Positions 27,745-36,161 are shown, counted from the stretch's first letter. The stretch is DNA of 64,000 bases from Stakelama portus (GCF_003171655.1 NZ_QFZL01000001.1:62001-126000); one strand, 5' to 3'. The notes: generated by a model not told the origin, from the sequence alone. Numbers and translations: made by a program.

Positions 27745-28172
27745 CCAGGCTTCCTCTCCTGCACCGCGCTGTTGATCGCTACTAGTTGCGCGACGACGGC
27801 GCCCGTGCCGTCGCCCGATCTATCGTCGGGCACGCTCTATTGCGCCGGCATCGCCCTGTGGGAATTGCCGGACTATCCGCTGCGTCTTGCCGTGCCCTCT
27901 GGGGCGATCGTGACCGCCGGAGGCGCGGACGCGTCCGGCGCGGTCGACGTGACTCTCAAGACGCTGGGCACGCCGGACGAGATCGTGGCCTTCTACAAAT
28001 GCGCGTTGCCGTACATCGGTAACGGCATGTGGCCGCGCTCGCCGACGAAGAGCAAGGCCTCTCCTGTTCGGGAGCAGGCGGCGCACGGGGCAAAATACGC
28101 TTACGCGCTTATGAGGAGCCATTTCCCGACGATGGCCGGGATACGTATATCAGGATCGTTGAAGCACCCTGA
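27745..28172 (+). pseudogene. Frameshifted small secreted-protein gene
   Basis: Two reading frames together give one plausible protein. The first runs from just after the autotransporter stop: FLSCTALLIATSCATT (lipoprotein-like signal), then PDYPLRLAVPSGAIV and VDVTLKTLGTPDEIVAFYK. At about 28023-28040 the coding sense moves to the next frame, with ADEEQGLSCSGAGGARGKIRL and YEEPFPDDGRDTYIRIVEAP up to a TGA at 28170-28172. A stop (TAA, 28020-28022) in the second frame means the shift must fall after it. No good start codon or ribosome-binding site was found. The ...TPDEIVAFYK... part resembles the two small lipoproteins that follow. It is either a decayed gene or a one-base sequencing error. 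Confidence 0.5.
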
Positions 28173-28181
28173 CCCTCCGCT

Positions 28182-28688
28182 TCACAGCGGTCCGGCGAAT
28201 GCGATCATGATCCGGCTGACGCCACCCTCCTGCGGGGTGATCTGCAACGATGCAGGAGAACCATCGGCACCCTTGAAACCGACCACCGGCCGGTCGTCGC
28301 CATATCTTGCATCCCGTTCCGGATCGAGCCCCTTGCTCTCTGCCCATAGGAGGAAAGCCTGGGCATAGGGGGCTGGCTTCACGAACGAATTCGCCTGGAT
28401 CATGAACAGGTCCGGTTGGGCATCGCGCTTTATATGCGTTACCAGAACGATGTGCGCGTCGGCCGGGAACGGCATCCCCGCGGGCAGCCAGTCCGGCCTG
28501 GGAAGATTGACACTGCCCAGCAGCCTCTTGTCGCCATCTTCGATCTCGAAGAAGTCGCCTGCCGCGCCCACCTTGGCATCATCGTCGGACCTGTCCGTTC
28601 GCTCGGCAGTCCCGCCTCCACATCCGGCAAGCGACAGCGAAAGGGCGAGCGCCAGCGCGGGCCCGGCCACGCGAAACGGCAGGGTCAT
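28182..28688 (-). CDS. Small lipoprotein, function unknown
   Basis: 168 residues with a clear lipoprotein signal (ALALALSLSLAGC, Cys at about residue 23) and an acidic linker (DRSDDDAK). A compact domain follows (RPDWLPAGMPFPADAHIVLVTH, later ANSFVKPAPYAQAFLLWAESKG). The LP-x-x-P-x-D-x-x-x-VLV start followed by a helix predicted to pack on a sheet resembles the next gene, so the two look like diverged duplicates. The ATG at 28688 overlaps that gene's stop (ATGA), implying cotranslation. Confidence 0.7.
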   Translation of the reverse strand: MTLPFRVAGPALALALSLSLAGCGGGTAERTDRSDDDAKVGAAGDFFEIEDGDKRLLGSVNLPRPDWLPAGMPFPADAHIVLVTHIKRDAQPDLFMIQANSFVKPAPYAQAFLLWAESKGLDPERDARYGDDRPVVGFKGADGSPASLQITPQEGGVSRIMIAFAGPL

Positions 28689-29107
28689 CGTGCTGCTTCG
28701 GTATAGGTCAGCATGAAGTCGCGCTCCGTGCCGTCGTCCCGCACCCGGATATTTCCGCTTTCGACGCCCTTGCCCTCGAAATAGAGCTCCAGCGGATCCA
28801 CGGTCTTGCTGCGGTCGGTCAGCACATAGCCGGCATCCGCCAGACGGGTGGCAAAGCCTTCGACGATGGCCTTTGCCTCCTGCCGGCTGCGTCCTTCAAT
28901 GAATACGTCACCGGGCAATGGTCTGCTGACGAGCACCAGCCGCGTATCGTCCGGCAACGCGATGTCCGACGGGAAATCGGCGGGGAGTTCAACCGCCTTG
29001 GCCTCTGCCTGCGATTGCGATGTGCTGGCAGCATCTTCCGAAGGGGAACCGCAGCCCGGCAACAAGGATGCAGCTGCGAGTCCGAAAAATATCGCATATT
29101 TTGGCAT
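28685..29107 (-). CDS. Small lipoprotein, function unknown
   Basis: 140 residues. The signal ends in the lipobox SLLPGC (Cys about residue 19), followed by a Ser/Glu/Ala linker and a domain with LPADFPSDIALPDDTRLVLVS and EAKAIVEGFATRLADAGYVLTD. The ATG at 29107 is chosen because AGGGAA lies about six bases upstream; a longer open frame to 29308 lacks such support. It is the first gene of a two-gene lipoprotein operon running away from the catabolic island and marks the left edge of that island. Confidence 0.7.
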   Translation of the reverse strand: MPKYAIFFGLAAASLLPGCGSPSEDAASTSQSQAEAKAVELPADFPSDIALPDDTRLVLVSRPLPGDVFIEGRSRQEAKAIVEGFATRLADAGYVLTDRSKTVDPLELYFEGKGVESGNIRVRDDGTERDFMLTYTEAAR

Positions 29108-29475
29108 TTGCGGTTCCCTGGGAAATGATCGATTCCCATAGGGAAACGCGGAACCCGATCGAATTCCGCCAATAAGGCTGCGGATTCGCAGTGCACCGTC
29201 GATTTCTGCAGGCTGTCGTTGCCTCTGAACCCTTTTCCCATTCGTATAGCGCTTCCTCGGACGCGCCGATCTGGCAGGCTGCGTCCTTGGCATAGAGGCC
29301 GAGCGCAAAGCAGGGGCGGCGGAGATGCGCGTCGAGGCTGGAGCCCAATATGCGCGTCAGATCGGGCCGCATTCCGGCAATTCGAGCTGGAATGCCAGGT
29401 AACGAAAAGGACAACACGCCGCTGCGGACATGCTCCAGCGCAATCCGTTTCCCGGGGAGGCGCAGGCTCGCGATA

Positions 29476-29485
29476 GTGTCGACAC
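29476..29485. promoter_or_regulatory. GTGTCGACAC palindrome upstream of the TonB receptor
   Basis: A perfect 10-bp palindrome, GTGTCGACAC, identical to the core of the palindrome in the iclR promoter (52499-52508). It is about 265 bases before the receptor ATG and three bases from a copy of the other shared repeat. It is proposed as an IclR-family operator (inference from recurrence). Confidence 0.5.
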
Positions 29486-29488
29486 AAA

Positions 29489-29502
29489 ATCGCATAAGCG
29501 AA
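29489..29502 (-). promoter_or_regulatory. Inverted-repeat site 1 of the island motif
   Basis: Read on the minus strand this is TTCGCTTATGCGAT, matching the island consensus WTCGCYYAYNCGAW at all positions and differing by one base from site 5 at 41873. It lies in the long leader of the TonB receptor gene. It is a probable transcription-factor operator. Confidence 0.6.
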
Positions 29503-29621
29503 AGAGGGGCTCGGGTTCGCGAAACCCGATTGTTCGCCCGAAAAAAGGCGAACATTCATATGGTGTACGCGGCATTCCGCTCGTCTGAAGCCGGTTGGGA
29601 TGAGGGAGAATTTCTCGATCA

Positions 29622-29629
29622 TGTCGACA
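29622..29629. promoter_or_regulatory. TGTCGACA palindrome, second copy before the TonB receptor
   Basis: An 8-bp TGTCGACA core 121 bases before the receptor ATG and 146 bases after the first copy. Flanks are less similar (ATCA and GAAT), so this copy is weaker. Paired sites could allow looping or cooperative binding. Confidence 0.3.
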
Positions 29630-29749
29630 GAATAGTCCGATCAGCACCTGGCCGCTCGAAGCCGGGATCGAACCCTAAGGACTATAGAGCGTGCGCGTGC
29701 GCCGGAAACTTCGGCCCGACAACTATAAAATATGTGGGGAGAGACAGCT

Positions 29750-32071
29750 ATGAAATCACGTCATATTTGCAGCGCTTTGATGGTCACTACCGGATTGGTG
29801 GCGTGGTGTGCTCCTGCCTATGCGCAGGATCGGCCCGCCGATGATACGAGTGCGGTCCAGAGCAATGAGATCATCGTCGTCGCGACGCGCCGCGAAGAAG
29901 CGCTGCAGGACGTGCCGCTCGCGGTAACTGCGGTCGATCAGGACGCCCTGCGCCTCAATCAGGTCAATTCGGTCGCCGATGTCGGCTCCATGACGCCGAA
30001 TATGATTTCCGTGGCGGGCACCGCCGGCGGCGCCAAGTCCGCGCCGCAGTTTTCGATTCGTGGCCAGTCGCAATCGGAACGCGGCGGTCTGTCCGACCCT
30101 TCGGTAAGCGTCTATTTCGGCGATGTCGTGATGGCGCGAACCCAGGGGCTCAACCAGACGCTGTTCGACGTCAACAGCGTTCAGGTCATACGCGGACCGG
30201 TAGGTACGCTGTTCGGCAAGAACGCGACGGGCGGTGCGATCATCATCCGGCCCAATCTGCCCAACACCGATCGAGTCGAGGGAAGTGCCGGTGCGACCGT
30301 TGCCGAGTTCGGTACCTTCAACGCGGACGCGTATATCAATCTGCCGCTGTCCGACTTCGCGGCGGTTCGCCTCGGTGGTTCGACATCGAATGATGACGGC
30401 TACATCTATGACGAAACGCTCAAGCGTAACGTCAACAACACACAGAATTATTCGCTGCGCGGCTCTTTGCTGCTGCGGCACGGTTCGGTCGAGAACGTCA
30501 CGATGCTCAACTATTTCAACGAGGATGACGGCGGGACCGGCGGCTTTGCGAACTACCTCAATCCCACGGGCTATATTGCGCTGCTCGGCGCTGCCAAGAA
30601 CTATCGGCCGGTCGCCGAGCTCTCGGCAGAGCAGAAGGCGCGCGGCGACTTGCGCATCAACAACGGCACGCCGGAATTCAACCGGGTCGAGACGTTTGAC
30701 GTCCAGAACACGACGACGTTCGATCTCACCAGCGATATCACGCTCAAGAACATCTTCGGCTATCGCAATGTCGACAGCCACATTCTCGTCGACCTGGACG
30801 GGACCGAACACCCGGTTCTCCAGACGGAGATTTATGACTCGTCGAAGCAGGTTAGCGACGAGCTGCAGCTGGCCGGAACCTCGGGTGCGCTGGATTGGAT
30901 CGTCGGGGCCTATTATTTCCACGAAACCGGCGAAAACAATGCGTCGAGCGTGATCCTGGGAACCGAGACGGGCGGAGCGGAATCTTCGACCACCTTTGTT
31001 CCCGGCGCGACCGACAACCGGCAGAAGTTCGATAATAGCAGCTACGCGCTTTATGCCGAAGGCACGTACGAGCTGGTTGACGGGCTCTCGCTGACGCTCG
31101 GTGGTCGCTACACCTGGGATGAACGTGGTGCCACGATCCTGAATCACGTCATTGACACCCGATGCGCTTTCACGATCGACGACGACAATAATCCCGCAAC
31201 GCCGGAAGTGAATCCGGGGGACACTCCGGCCTGTCGCGTCGACGCGTCGGCCAATTTCGATGCATTCACCTATAATATCGCGGTCAATTACAAGCCCGAT
31301 GGCGATACGTTGCTCTATGCCAGCTATCGTCGTGGCTATCGCGCCGGCGGTTTCTCGGCCCGCGCCACTTCCGAGGCAGGGCTGCGCCGCGCGTTCGAGC
31401 CGGAATATGTCCGCAGCCTGGAACTGGGTCTGAAACGCGACTGGCATCTGGGCGGCGCGTTCCTTCAGACCAACATCGCGCTGTTCCATTCGAAATACAC
31501 CAACGTGCAGCGCCAGGCAGTCGACACGACTTCCGGCAGCCCCTTCACCGTCGTGGTCAACGCGGCCGAAGCGACCATTCAGGGTGTCGAGCTGGAAGCC
31601 ACCTTCGTCCCGACCGACCGGGTGCGGATCAGCGGCTTCTGGGGCTATACCGATGCCAGCTTCGACAAGTTCATCGACCCGTTCTCGGGTGCTGATCTTT
31701 CGTCGCAGCCCTTCGCACGCGTTCCCAAGAACAACTGGCGGATTTCGGGGACGGTCGATCTGATCAGGAGCGACAACATCGGAACGGTCAGCTTCACCGC
31801 AGCCTATTCGGGCAGGGACAGCTATCTGGGTATCGACAATGCGACGATCCCCTATGACCTGATCCCGGCGCACGACCAGCTCGATCTATATCTGAAGGCG
31901 GCGAGCATCGGCGGTACCGGAGTCGACGCCACATTGTTCGTGCGCAACGTCACCAACAACATCGAGTTTCAGCCGCTTGCTTCGGTATATTCCTCGCTGG
32001 GATTTGCCGCAGTGGTGCCGGGCGCCCCGCGCCAGTTTGGCCTTCAGTTGCGCTACGATTTCGGCAACTGA
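29750..32071 (+). CDS. TonB-dependent outer-membrane receptor
   Basis: 773 residues. A signal peptide (MVTTGLVAWCAPAYAQ) precedes the TonB box region (NEIIVVATRREEALQDVPLAV), a plug domain with QVIRGPVGTLFGKNATGGAI, and a 22-strand barrel ending LRYDFGN with the terminal aromatic pattern. It belongs to the broad sphingomonad TonB-receptor expansion that takes up plant, lignin-derived, steroid or xenobiotic molecules rather than only siderophores; the ligand is not predictable. ATG 29750 has GGGGAGAG eight bases upstream. It opens the catabolic island, is preceded by both types of putative operator and followed by a good terminator, so it is probably a substrate-induced single-gene unit. Confidence 0.93.
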   Translation: MKSRHICSALMVTTGLVAWCAPAYAQDRPADDTSAVQSNEIIVVATRREEALQDVPLAVTAVDQDALRLNQVNSVADVGSMTPNMISVAGTAGGAKSAPQFSIRGQSQSERGGLSDPSVSVYFGDVVMARTQGLNQTLFDVNSVQVIRGPVGTLFGKNATGGAIIIRPNLPNTDRVEGSAGATVAEFGTFNADAYINLPLSDFAAVRLGGSTSNDDGYIYDETLKRNVNNTQNYSLRGSLLLRHGSVENVTMLNYFNEDDGGTGGFANYLNPTGYIALLGAAKNYRPVAELSAEQKARGDLRINNGTPEFNRVETFDVQNTTTFDLTSDITLKNIFGYRNVDSHILVDLDGTEHPVLQTEIYDSSKQVSDELQLAGTSGALDWIVGAYYFHETGENNASSVILGTETGGAESSTTFVPGATDNRQKFDNSSYALYAEGTYELVDGLSLTLGGRYTWDERGATILNHVIDTRCAFTIDDDNNPATPEVNPGDTPACRVDASANFDAFTYNIAVNYKPDGDTLLYASYRRGYRAGGFSARATSEAGLRRAFEPEYVRSLELGLKRDWHLGGAFLQTNIALFHSKYTNVQRQAVDTTSGSPFTVVVNAAEATIQGVELEATFVPTDRVRISGFWGYTDASFDKFIDPFSGADLSSQPFARVPKNNWRISGTVDLIRSDNIGTVSFTAAYSGRDSYLGIDNATIPYDLIPAHDQLDLYLKAASIGGTGVDATLFVRNVTNNIEFQPLASVYSSLGFAAVVPGAPRQFGLQLRYDFGN

Positions 32072-32111
32072 CCCTCGGGACCAGGTCACGACCGAATATC
32101 CGGCTAATTGC

Positions 32112-32151
32112 CGCCCCCGTCACCTTGCGTGGCGGGGGCGCTTTGCCTTTT
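32112..32151 (+). terminator. Rho-independent terminator after the TonB receptor
   Basis: A 12-bp stem (32112-32123 CGCCCCCGTCAC with 32129-32140 GTGGCGGGGGCG, one G-T wobble) encloses a 5-base loop and is followed by the T-rich CTTTGCCTTTT. It is 40 bases after the receptor stop codon. Confidence 0.8.
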
Positions 32152-32197
32152 GCGTGCCCCAGAATCGGCCGTAAAATCCTGCGCACGAGCCGAGAAT

Positions 32198-32211
32198 TTC
32201 GCTCATCCGAA
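32198..32211 (+). promoter_or_regulatory. Inverted-repeat site 2 of the island motif
   Basis: TTCGCTCATCCGAA, fully within the consensus WTCGCYYAYNCGAW, 52 bases before the ATG of the flavoprotein gene. Its position fits a promoter-proximal operator. Confidence 0.6.
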
Positions 32212-32263
32212 TAAGCGTGAGGCGCCGTTTACAGGCCGCTCCGGAGCACATAGCCACGGAAGC

Positions 32264-33745
32264 ATGACCCATGAATATGATCTTGCCATTGTCGGTTTCG
32301 GCGCAGCGGGCGCGGCGGCGGCACTCACTGCCGCACGTCGGGGAGCCAAAGTCCTCCTGATCGAGAAACAGCCGGCCGACGCGCATTATTCCAGCACGCG
32401 AATGTCCGGCGGGCTGTTCATGGGCGCCGACGATGTCGAGGAAGCGACACGCTATCTCGACGCCTGCTCCGGGGGCATGATCCCCATCGATGTGAGCAGG
32501 GCCTGGGCCGAGCGCGCAGTAAGCGTCGAGCGATGGGCGCAGGAGATGGGCATATCCTCGATGCACGCCGCGGGCGGCTGGTATCCCAAATTACCCGGTT
32601 TTGAATCGATCAAGGTCTATGCGCCGCTGCCCAAGGGCGCGGATCCGTCGGCTATCGAATATGAGCTGCCTGCCCCCGGCGAGCTGGCTTTCAAATGGCC
32701 GGTGCCGTTCGGCAACGGTCAGACGCTCCACGATCTTCTCGTCGAAGCAGTCGAGGCCGAGGCCGATATCACCTGCATCTTCGAATGCGAGGCGCAGCGC
32801 CTGATCCAGGATGGCGGGCGCGTCTCAGGCGTGCTTTGCAAGCGCAACGGCGATGAGTTCGAAGTGCGCGCCAGCCGTGGCGTGGTGCTGGCGAGCGGCG
32901 GATTCGAGCAGAATCAGGAGATGATCCTGAACTATCTCAAGGCCTATCCGATCTATTTCTACGGGGCGACGTCCAACACCGGCGACGGCATCAAGATGGC
33001 GCAGGCGGTCGGGGCGGACCTGTGGCACATGAACCAGATGATCGGTCGCGCGGTCGGGCATTTCAAACATCCCGACGGGCGCGAGATGACCTTCAATGTC
33101 TCGCTCAACCCGCCCGGCTATGTGATCGTCGACAAATATGGCCGTCGCTTCGCGAACGAATATCTGCAGGCGGTTTCCAAGCCGAATTTCTATTATGAGA
33201 TGCTGCACTATGATGCCGACCTGCTCGAGCATCCGCGCATCCCGTCCTACTGGATATTCGACAAGCGCCGGATCGAAGCGCGCCCTGTGTCCGGCGGGTC
33301 ATACGGCCATTATGCGTGGAGCCCCGACAATCGCGCGGAGATCGACCTGGGCTGGATCGCGGAAGCCGACACGGTCGAAGAGGCGGCCCGGCTCGCCGGA
33401 TGCCCCGACCCCGAAGCGGCAGCGCGGACGGTCGCCCAATATAATCAGGGCTGCGCCGAAGGCGTCGACGCGCATGGCCGGCCGGAATCGTCGCTGGTTC
33501 CGCTCGAAGAGGGGCCCTTTTATTGCGTCCCTGTCTATCCGGGCGGCGCCACGACCAATGGCGGACCGCGTCGCGACGCGAAGGCGCGGATACTGACGCC
33601 CCATGGCGAGCCCATCCCCGGCCTGTTCGGGGCCGGGGAACTCGGCGGCGCGATCGGGATCCTCTATCCTTCGCCGGGTGCCAATCTGGGCGAAGCATTC
33701 GCATTCGGCGCCATCGCCGCCGAGACCGCTCTCTCCCAAAACTGA
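32264..33745 (+). CDS. FAD-dependent oxidoreductase, fumarate reductase/ketosteroid dehydrogenase type
   Basis: 493 residues. The N-terminal dinucleotide-binding motif is IVGFGAAGAAAALTAARRGAKVLLIEK, continuing to SGG in STRMSGGLF. A capping domain sits in the middle, and the C-terminal FAD-contact segment is GLFGAGELGGAIGILYPSPGANLGEAFAFG. The family (FAD_binding_2) includes 3-ketosteroid delta-1-dehydrogenases, fumarate reductases and urocanate reductases, which desaturate or saturate a C-C bond next to a carbonyl. That fits a catabolic role but does not name the substrate. The ATG at 32264 follows CACGGAAG. It converges with the MFS carrier gene. Confidence 0.85.
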   Translation: MTHEYDLAIVGFGAAGAAAALTAARRGAKVLLIEKQPADAHYSSTRMSGGLFMGADDVEEATRYLDACSGGMIPIDVSRAWAERAVSVERWAQEMGISSMHAAGGWYPKLPGFESIKVYAPLPKGADPSAIEYELPAPGELAFKWPVPFGNGQTLHDLLVEAVEAEADITCIFECEAQRLIQDGGRVSGVLCKRNGDEFEVRASRGVVLASGGFEQNQEMILNYLKAYPIYFYGATSNTGDGIKMAQAVGADLWHMNQMIGRAVGHFKHPDGREMTFNVSLNPPGYVIVDKYGRRFANEYLQAVSKPNFYYEMLHYDADLLEHPRIPSYWIFDKRRIEARPVSGGSYGHYAWSPDNRAEIDLGWIAEADTVEEAARLAGCPDPEAAARTVAQYNQGCAEGVDAHGRPESSLVPLEEGPFYCVPVYPGGATTNGGPRRDAKARILTPHGEPIPGLFGAGELGGAIGILYPSPGANLGEAFAFGAIAAETALSQN

Positions 33746-33762
33746 AATCGGCGCGGGCCCGA

Positions 33763-33785
33763 CGGGCAGGCGCGTGGCCTGCCCG
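33763..33785. terminator. Hairpin between convergent flavoprotein and MFS genes
   Basis: Perfect 8-bp arms CGGGCAGG (33763-33770) and CCTGCCCG (33778-33785) with a 7-base loop lie in the 52-base gap between two convergent genes. No T-run follows on either strand, so the call is tentative. Confidence 0.4.
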
Positions 33786-33797
33786 ATCGACCTGCGT

Positions 33798-35069
33798 TCA
33801 GTCAGTCCCCCGTCGCATCGCCGCGCGCCCCGCAAACAGCAGGAAGATACCGCCGATCGCGAACAGGGTGCTCGATCCGACCATCGCGATCCGCAGCGGC
33901 TGGGCCACGCCCATCGCTCCGGCGACGTCGCTCATGACACCGGCGAACTGCGGCGCGACGCCATAGCCGAACAGGTTCATCGCGAGCAGCAGCACCGCGC
34001 TGGCCCCGGCGCGCAGATGCGGTGGCGACCATTGCGCGAAACTGGCGAAGGTCACGCCGTAATAGAGGACGCAGCCCGCAGAGTAGATTGCGAGCAAAGC
34101 GATCGCCACTGGCCAGCTGGGTACCAGAAACGCCGCCGCGGCGATCACGAACACGACAATATTGACGAAGCCGAAAAAGGTCAGCTCACGCCCCGGAAAG
34201 CGCGAGGTGATATAGTCGGTGATATATCCGCCCAGCGGCATCCCGATCATCCCGCCGATCCCATAGGTAAGCGCGAGCAGCGTGCCCGCCTGGCCCACAT
34301 CCATATTGTGCAGGCGGATGAGGAAGGGCCCCATGAAGATGCTGGTGGCCGCCTGGCCACCGATGCAGAACGCACCTCCGAGCATCAGGAACAGCAGACG
34401 GCGGTCGCGCATGACGACCCCGAGCGCCTTCGCGATGGAAGACGGTTCCTTCGTCCCCTCGTTCGGCCCGTCGGTGGTTTCGCGAACCGGCTCGCGCAGC
34501 GTGAATGCGGCCAGTAGGGCAAGCGCCAGCCCGGGTAGTCCCACGACGAAGAACGCCGTTCGCCAGCTGAAATGCGCGGCGACCAGCCCGCCGATGGCAA
34601 GGCCCAGCGTCACGCCGAGCGGCGATGAGAAATAGAGCCACGACATCGCCGATCCCCGGCGCTTCGCGGGGAAGATATCGCTGGTCAGCGAGGTGAGCGT
34701 CGGCGCGCATCCGGATTCCGCCGCGCCCAGCGCCATCCGCGCCAGCACCAGAATAAGGAATGACTGGGCGAGGCCGGTCGCTGCGGTCAGCGTACTCCAA
34801 CCGAGCATGAGCAGGACGATCAGACGCACCCGATTGGCGCGATCGGCCATCGCGCCGAGCGGAATGACGAAGATCGCATAGGGTACGGCAAAGGCCAGCC
34901 CGGTGAGCATCCCGACCTGGGTGTCGGAAAGGCCATATTCGATCCGGATAGGCTCGATCAGGATCGACAGAATCGAGCGGTCGATGTTCGCCAGTGTGAA
35001 CATGACCGTCATCAGGCCGAGCGCATATCCGCGATAGGCGGGGCTCAGTTTGCTGTAATCGGTTGCCAA
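33798..35069 (-). CDS. MFS transporter, spinster-like group
   Basis: 423 residues with twelve predicted membrane helices. The loop 2-3 MFS motif is PLGAMADRANRVR, and the start has NIDRSILSILIEPIRIEYGLSD, characteristic of the spinster-like carriers common in sphingomonad catabolic clusters. It probably moves an organic acid or similar substrate across the inner membrane with protons. TTG 35069 is chosen because AGAGGAG lies about nine bases upstream and homologues start at ATDYSKLSPAYR; the open frame extends to 35387 only into the divergent promoter region. It diverges from an SDR gene, sharing a 160-base region with inverted-repeat site 3. Confidence 0.9.
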   Translation of the reverse strand: MATDYSKLSPAYRGYALGLMTVMFTLANIDRSILSILIEPIRIEYGLSDTQVGMLTGLAFAVPYAIFVIPLGAMADRANRVRLIVLLMLGWSTLTAATGLAQSFLILVLARMALGAAESGCAPTLTSLTSDIFPAKRRGSAMSWLYFSSPLGVTLGLAIGGLVAAHFSWRTAFFVVGLPGLALALLAAFTLREPVRETTDGPNEGTKEPSSIAKALGVVMRDRRLLFLMLGGAFCIGGQAATSIFMGPFLIRLHNMDVGQAGTLLALTYGIGGMIGMPLGGYITDYITSRFPGRELTFFGFVNIVVFVIAAAAFLVPSWPVAIALLAIYSAGCVLYYGVTFASFAQWSPPHLRAGASAVLLLAMNLFGYGVAPQFAGVMSDVAGAMGVAQPLRIAMVGSSTLFAIGGIFLLFAGRAAMRRGTD

Positions 35070-35143
35070 TTTCCTGACTCCTCTCAATCCGGGAGACGGG
35101 TTTGCGGATGTGACAGCGCCAAGTCGATATGACCCGCTTCGCT

Positions 35144-35157
35144 TTCGCCTATCCGAT
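35144..35157 (+). promoter_or_regulatory. Inverted-repeat site 3 of the island motif
   Basis: TTCGCCTATCCGAT, fully within WTCGCYYAYNCGAW. It lies midway between the divergent MFS (start 35069) and SDR (start 35230) genes, so one operator could control both. Confidence 0.6.
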
Positions 35158-35229
35158 TTCTCGCGCGCGGCTTTCTCGTCCGTGCCCGGCGGCCTAACAC
35201 GGGCGACACAAAAGAAGCGGGAGATGGCT

Positions 35230-36024
35230 ATGCTGATGAAGGACAAAACCGTCCTCGTTACCGGAACGGCGAGCGGGATCGGTCGCGAAACGGCGCTTGT
35301 CTGCGCGCGCGAGGGCGCGGTCAGAATCGCGTGTCTGGACGTGTCCCGCGACGCGAACGAGGCCACTTCGGAAGAGCTGCGCGGCATGGGCGTGGAGGTG
35401 CTGGCGCTCGAAGTCGATGTCGGTGACGTCGATCAGATCCGGAGTGCGTTCGGGAGGGTCGCAGAAAGCTGGGGGCGGCTCGATGCGTCCTGCCATATCG
35501 GCGGCTATTCGTGGCGCGGCGAAACGCTCGACGTCACGGTCGAGCAATGGGATCAGGTGCTCAACGTCAATCTGCGCGGCACTTTCTTCTGCTGTCAGGA
35601 AGCGCTGCGGATCATGTATCCGCAAGGCAGCGGGTCGATCGTCAACACCTCGGCCGACGCCGCGCATTTTCCCATTTACGGTTTCGCGCTGCAGGCGGCG
35701 GGCAAGGGCGGTCTGGTCAATATGACTCGCACGCTGGCGCTGGAAGCGGCGCCGCGCGGCGTGCGCGTCAACGCGGTCTCCCCGGGCATCGTCCGCACGC
35801 AGAAAGCCGGTGCCGTCCGGCCGGCGGAGCCGATGCCGCGGCGCGAGAACGCGCCCCCGGCGGATGCCGTCACGCGACTTGCGGAGATGACTGCGATCGG
35901 CCGCTATATGACGATGAGCGAAGTCGCCGACACCTATGTCTTCCTGTGCTCCGACCGGTCGAAGGGGATTAATGGCGATCTGCTTTTCGTAAACGGCGGC
36001 GGCTATCCCGGACTGGACTACTGA
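35230..36024 (+). CDS. SDR-fold protein lacking the catalytic tyrosine
   Basis: 264 residues of the short-chain dehydrogenase family. The cofactor loop TGTASGIG (residues 11-18) and the acidic LDVS after beta-2, which favours NAD, are present. Asn114 (LNVNLRGTF) and Ser141 (NTSADA) are kept. The position of the catalytic Tyr is Gln155 (ALQAAGK, Lys159 retained), and the usual NNAG motif reads CHIGG (88-92). The codons are unambiguous (CTG CAG GCG). The enzyme may use another acid, act on a different chemistry or be a non-catalytic partner. GGGAG six bases before ATG 35230 decides the start; ATG 35224 and 35236 are alternatives. It is divergent from the MFS carrier. Confidence 0.82.
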   Translation: MLMKDKTVLVTGTASGIGRETALVCAREGAVRIACLDVSRDANEATSEELRGMGVEVLALEVDVGDVDQIRSAFGRVAESWGRLDASCHIGGYSWRGETLDVTVEQWDQVLNVNLRGTFFCCQEALRIMYPQGSGSIVNTSADAAHFPIYGFALQAAGKGGLVNMTRTLALEAAPRGVRVNAVSPGIVRTQKAGAVRPAEPMPRRENAPPADAVTRLAEMTAIGRYMTMSEVADTYVFLCSDRSKGINGDLLFVNGGGYPGLDY

Positions 36025-36126
36025 CGATCCGGGTTTCCCGGGCATAGCGACGCTATGGCGAACCGCGCAGCGCGATCCGCCCCATCACATCTGCGATAAA
36101 CGACAGGCCAGGCGCGCGGCGCCATC

Positions 36127-36140
36127 GTCGCATAGCCGGT
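36127..36140 (-). promoter_or_regulatory. Weak island-motif copy before the GMC gene
   Basis: The minus strand reads ACCGGCTATGCGAC, which shares the central CTATGCGA with the consensus but differs at both ends. It lies 22 bases before the GMC oxidoreductase ATG. Listed as a doubtful site. Confidence 0.25.
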
Positions 36141-36161
36141 CTGTCGTTAGCCAAGCCTCAT

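Larger units (their letters stand above)
29108..29749. other. 642-base leader without a confident gene
   Basis: No gene is called in this stretch upstream of the TonB-dependent receptor. It contains two copies of the TGTCGACA-type palindrome and one copy of the WTCGCYYAYNCGAW repeat, listed separately, and a TATAAAAT at 29724-29731 that could serve as a -10 element close to the receptor start. On the minus strand, about 29226-29495 reads with protein-like composition (for example IALEHVRSGVLSFSLPG and DAACQIGASEEALYEWEKG). It has no ribosome-binding site and runs on into the lipoprotein gene, so it may be a decayed gene fragment. Confidence 0.5.

Noticed and set aside
29756..31873. 705-codon open frame on the minus strand opposite the TonB receptor
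   Set aside because: It is a GC-rich antisense shadow: the plus-strand product has a signal peptide, plug and barrel motifs, while the minus product matches no family and has no ribosome-binding site.
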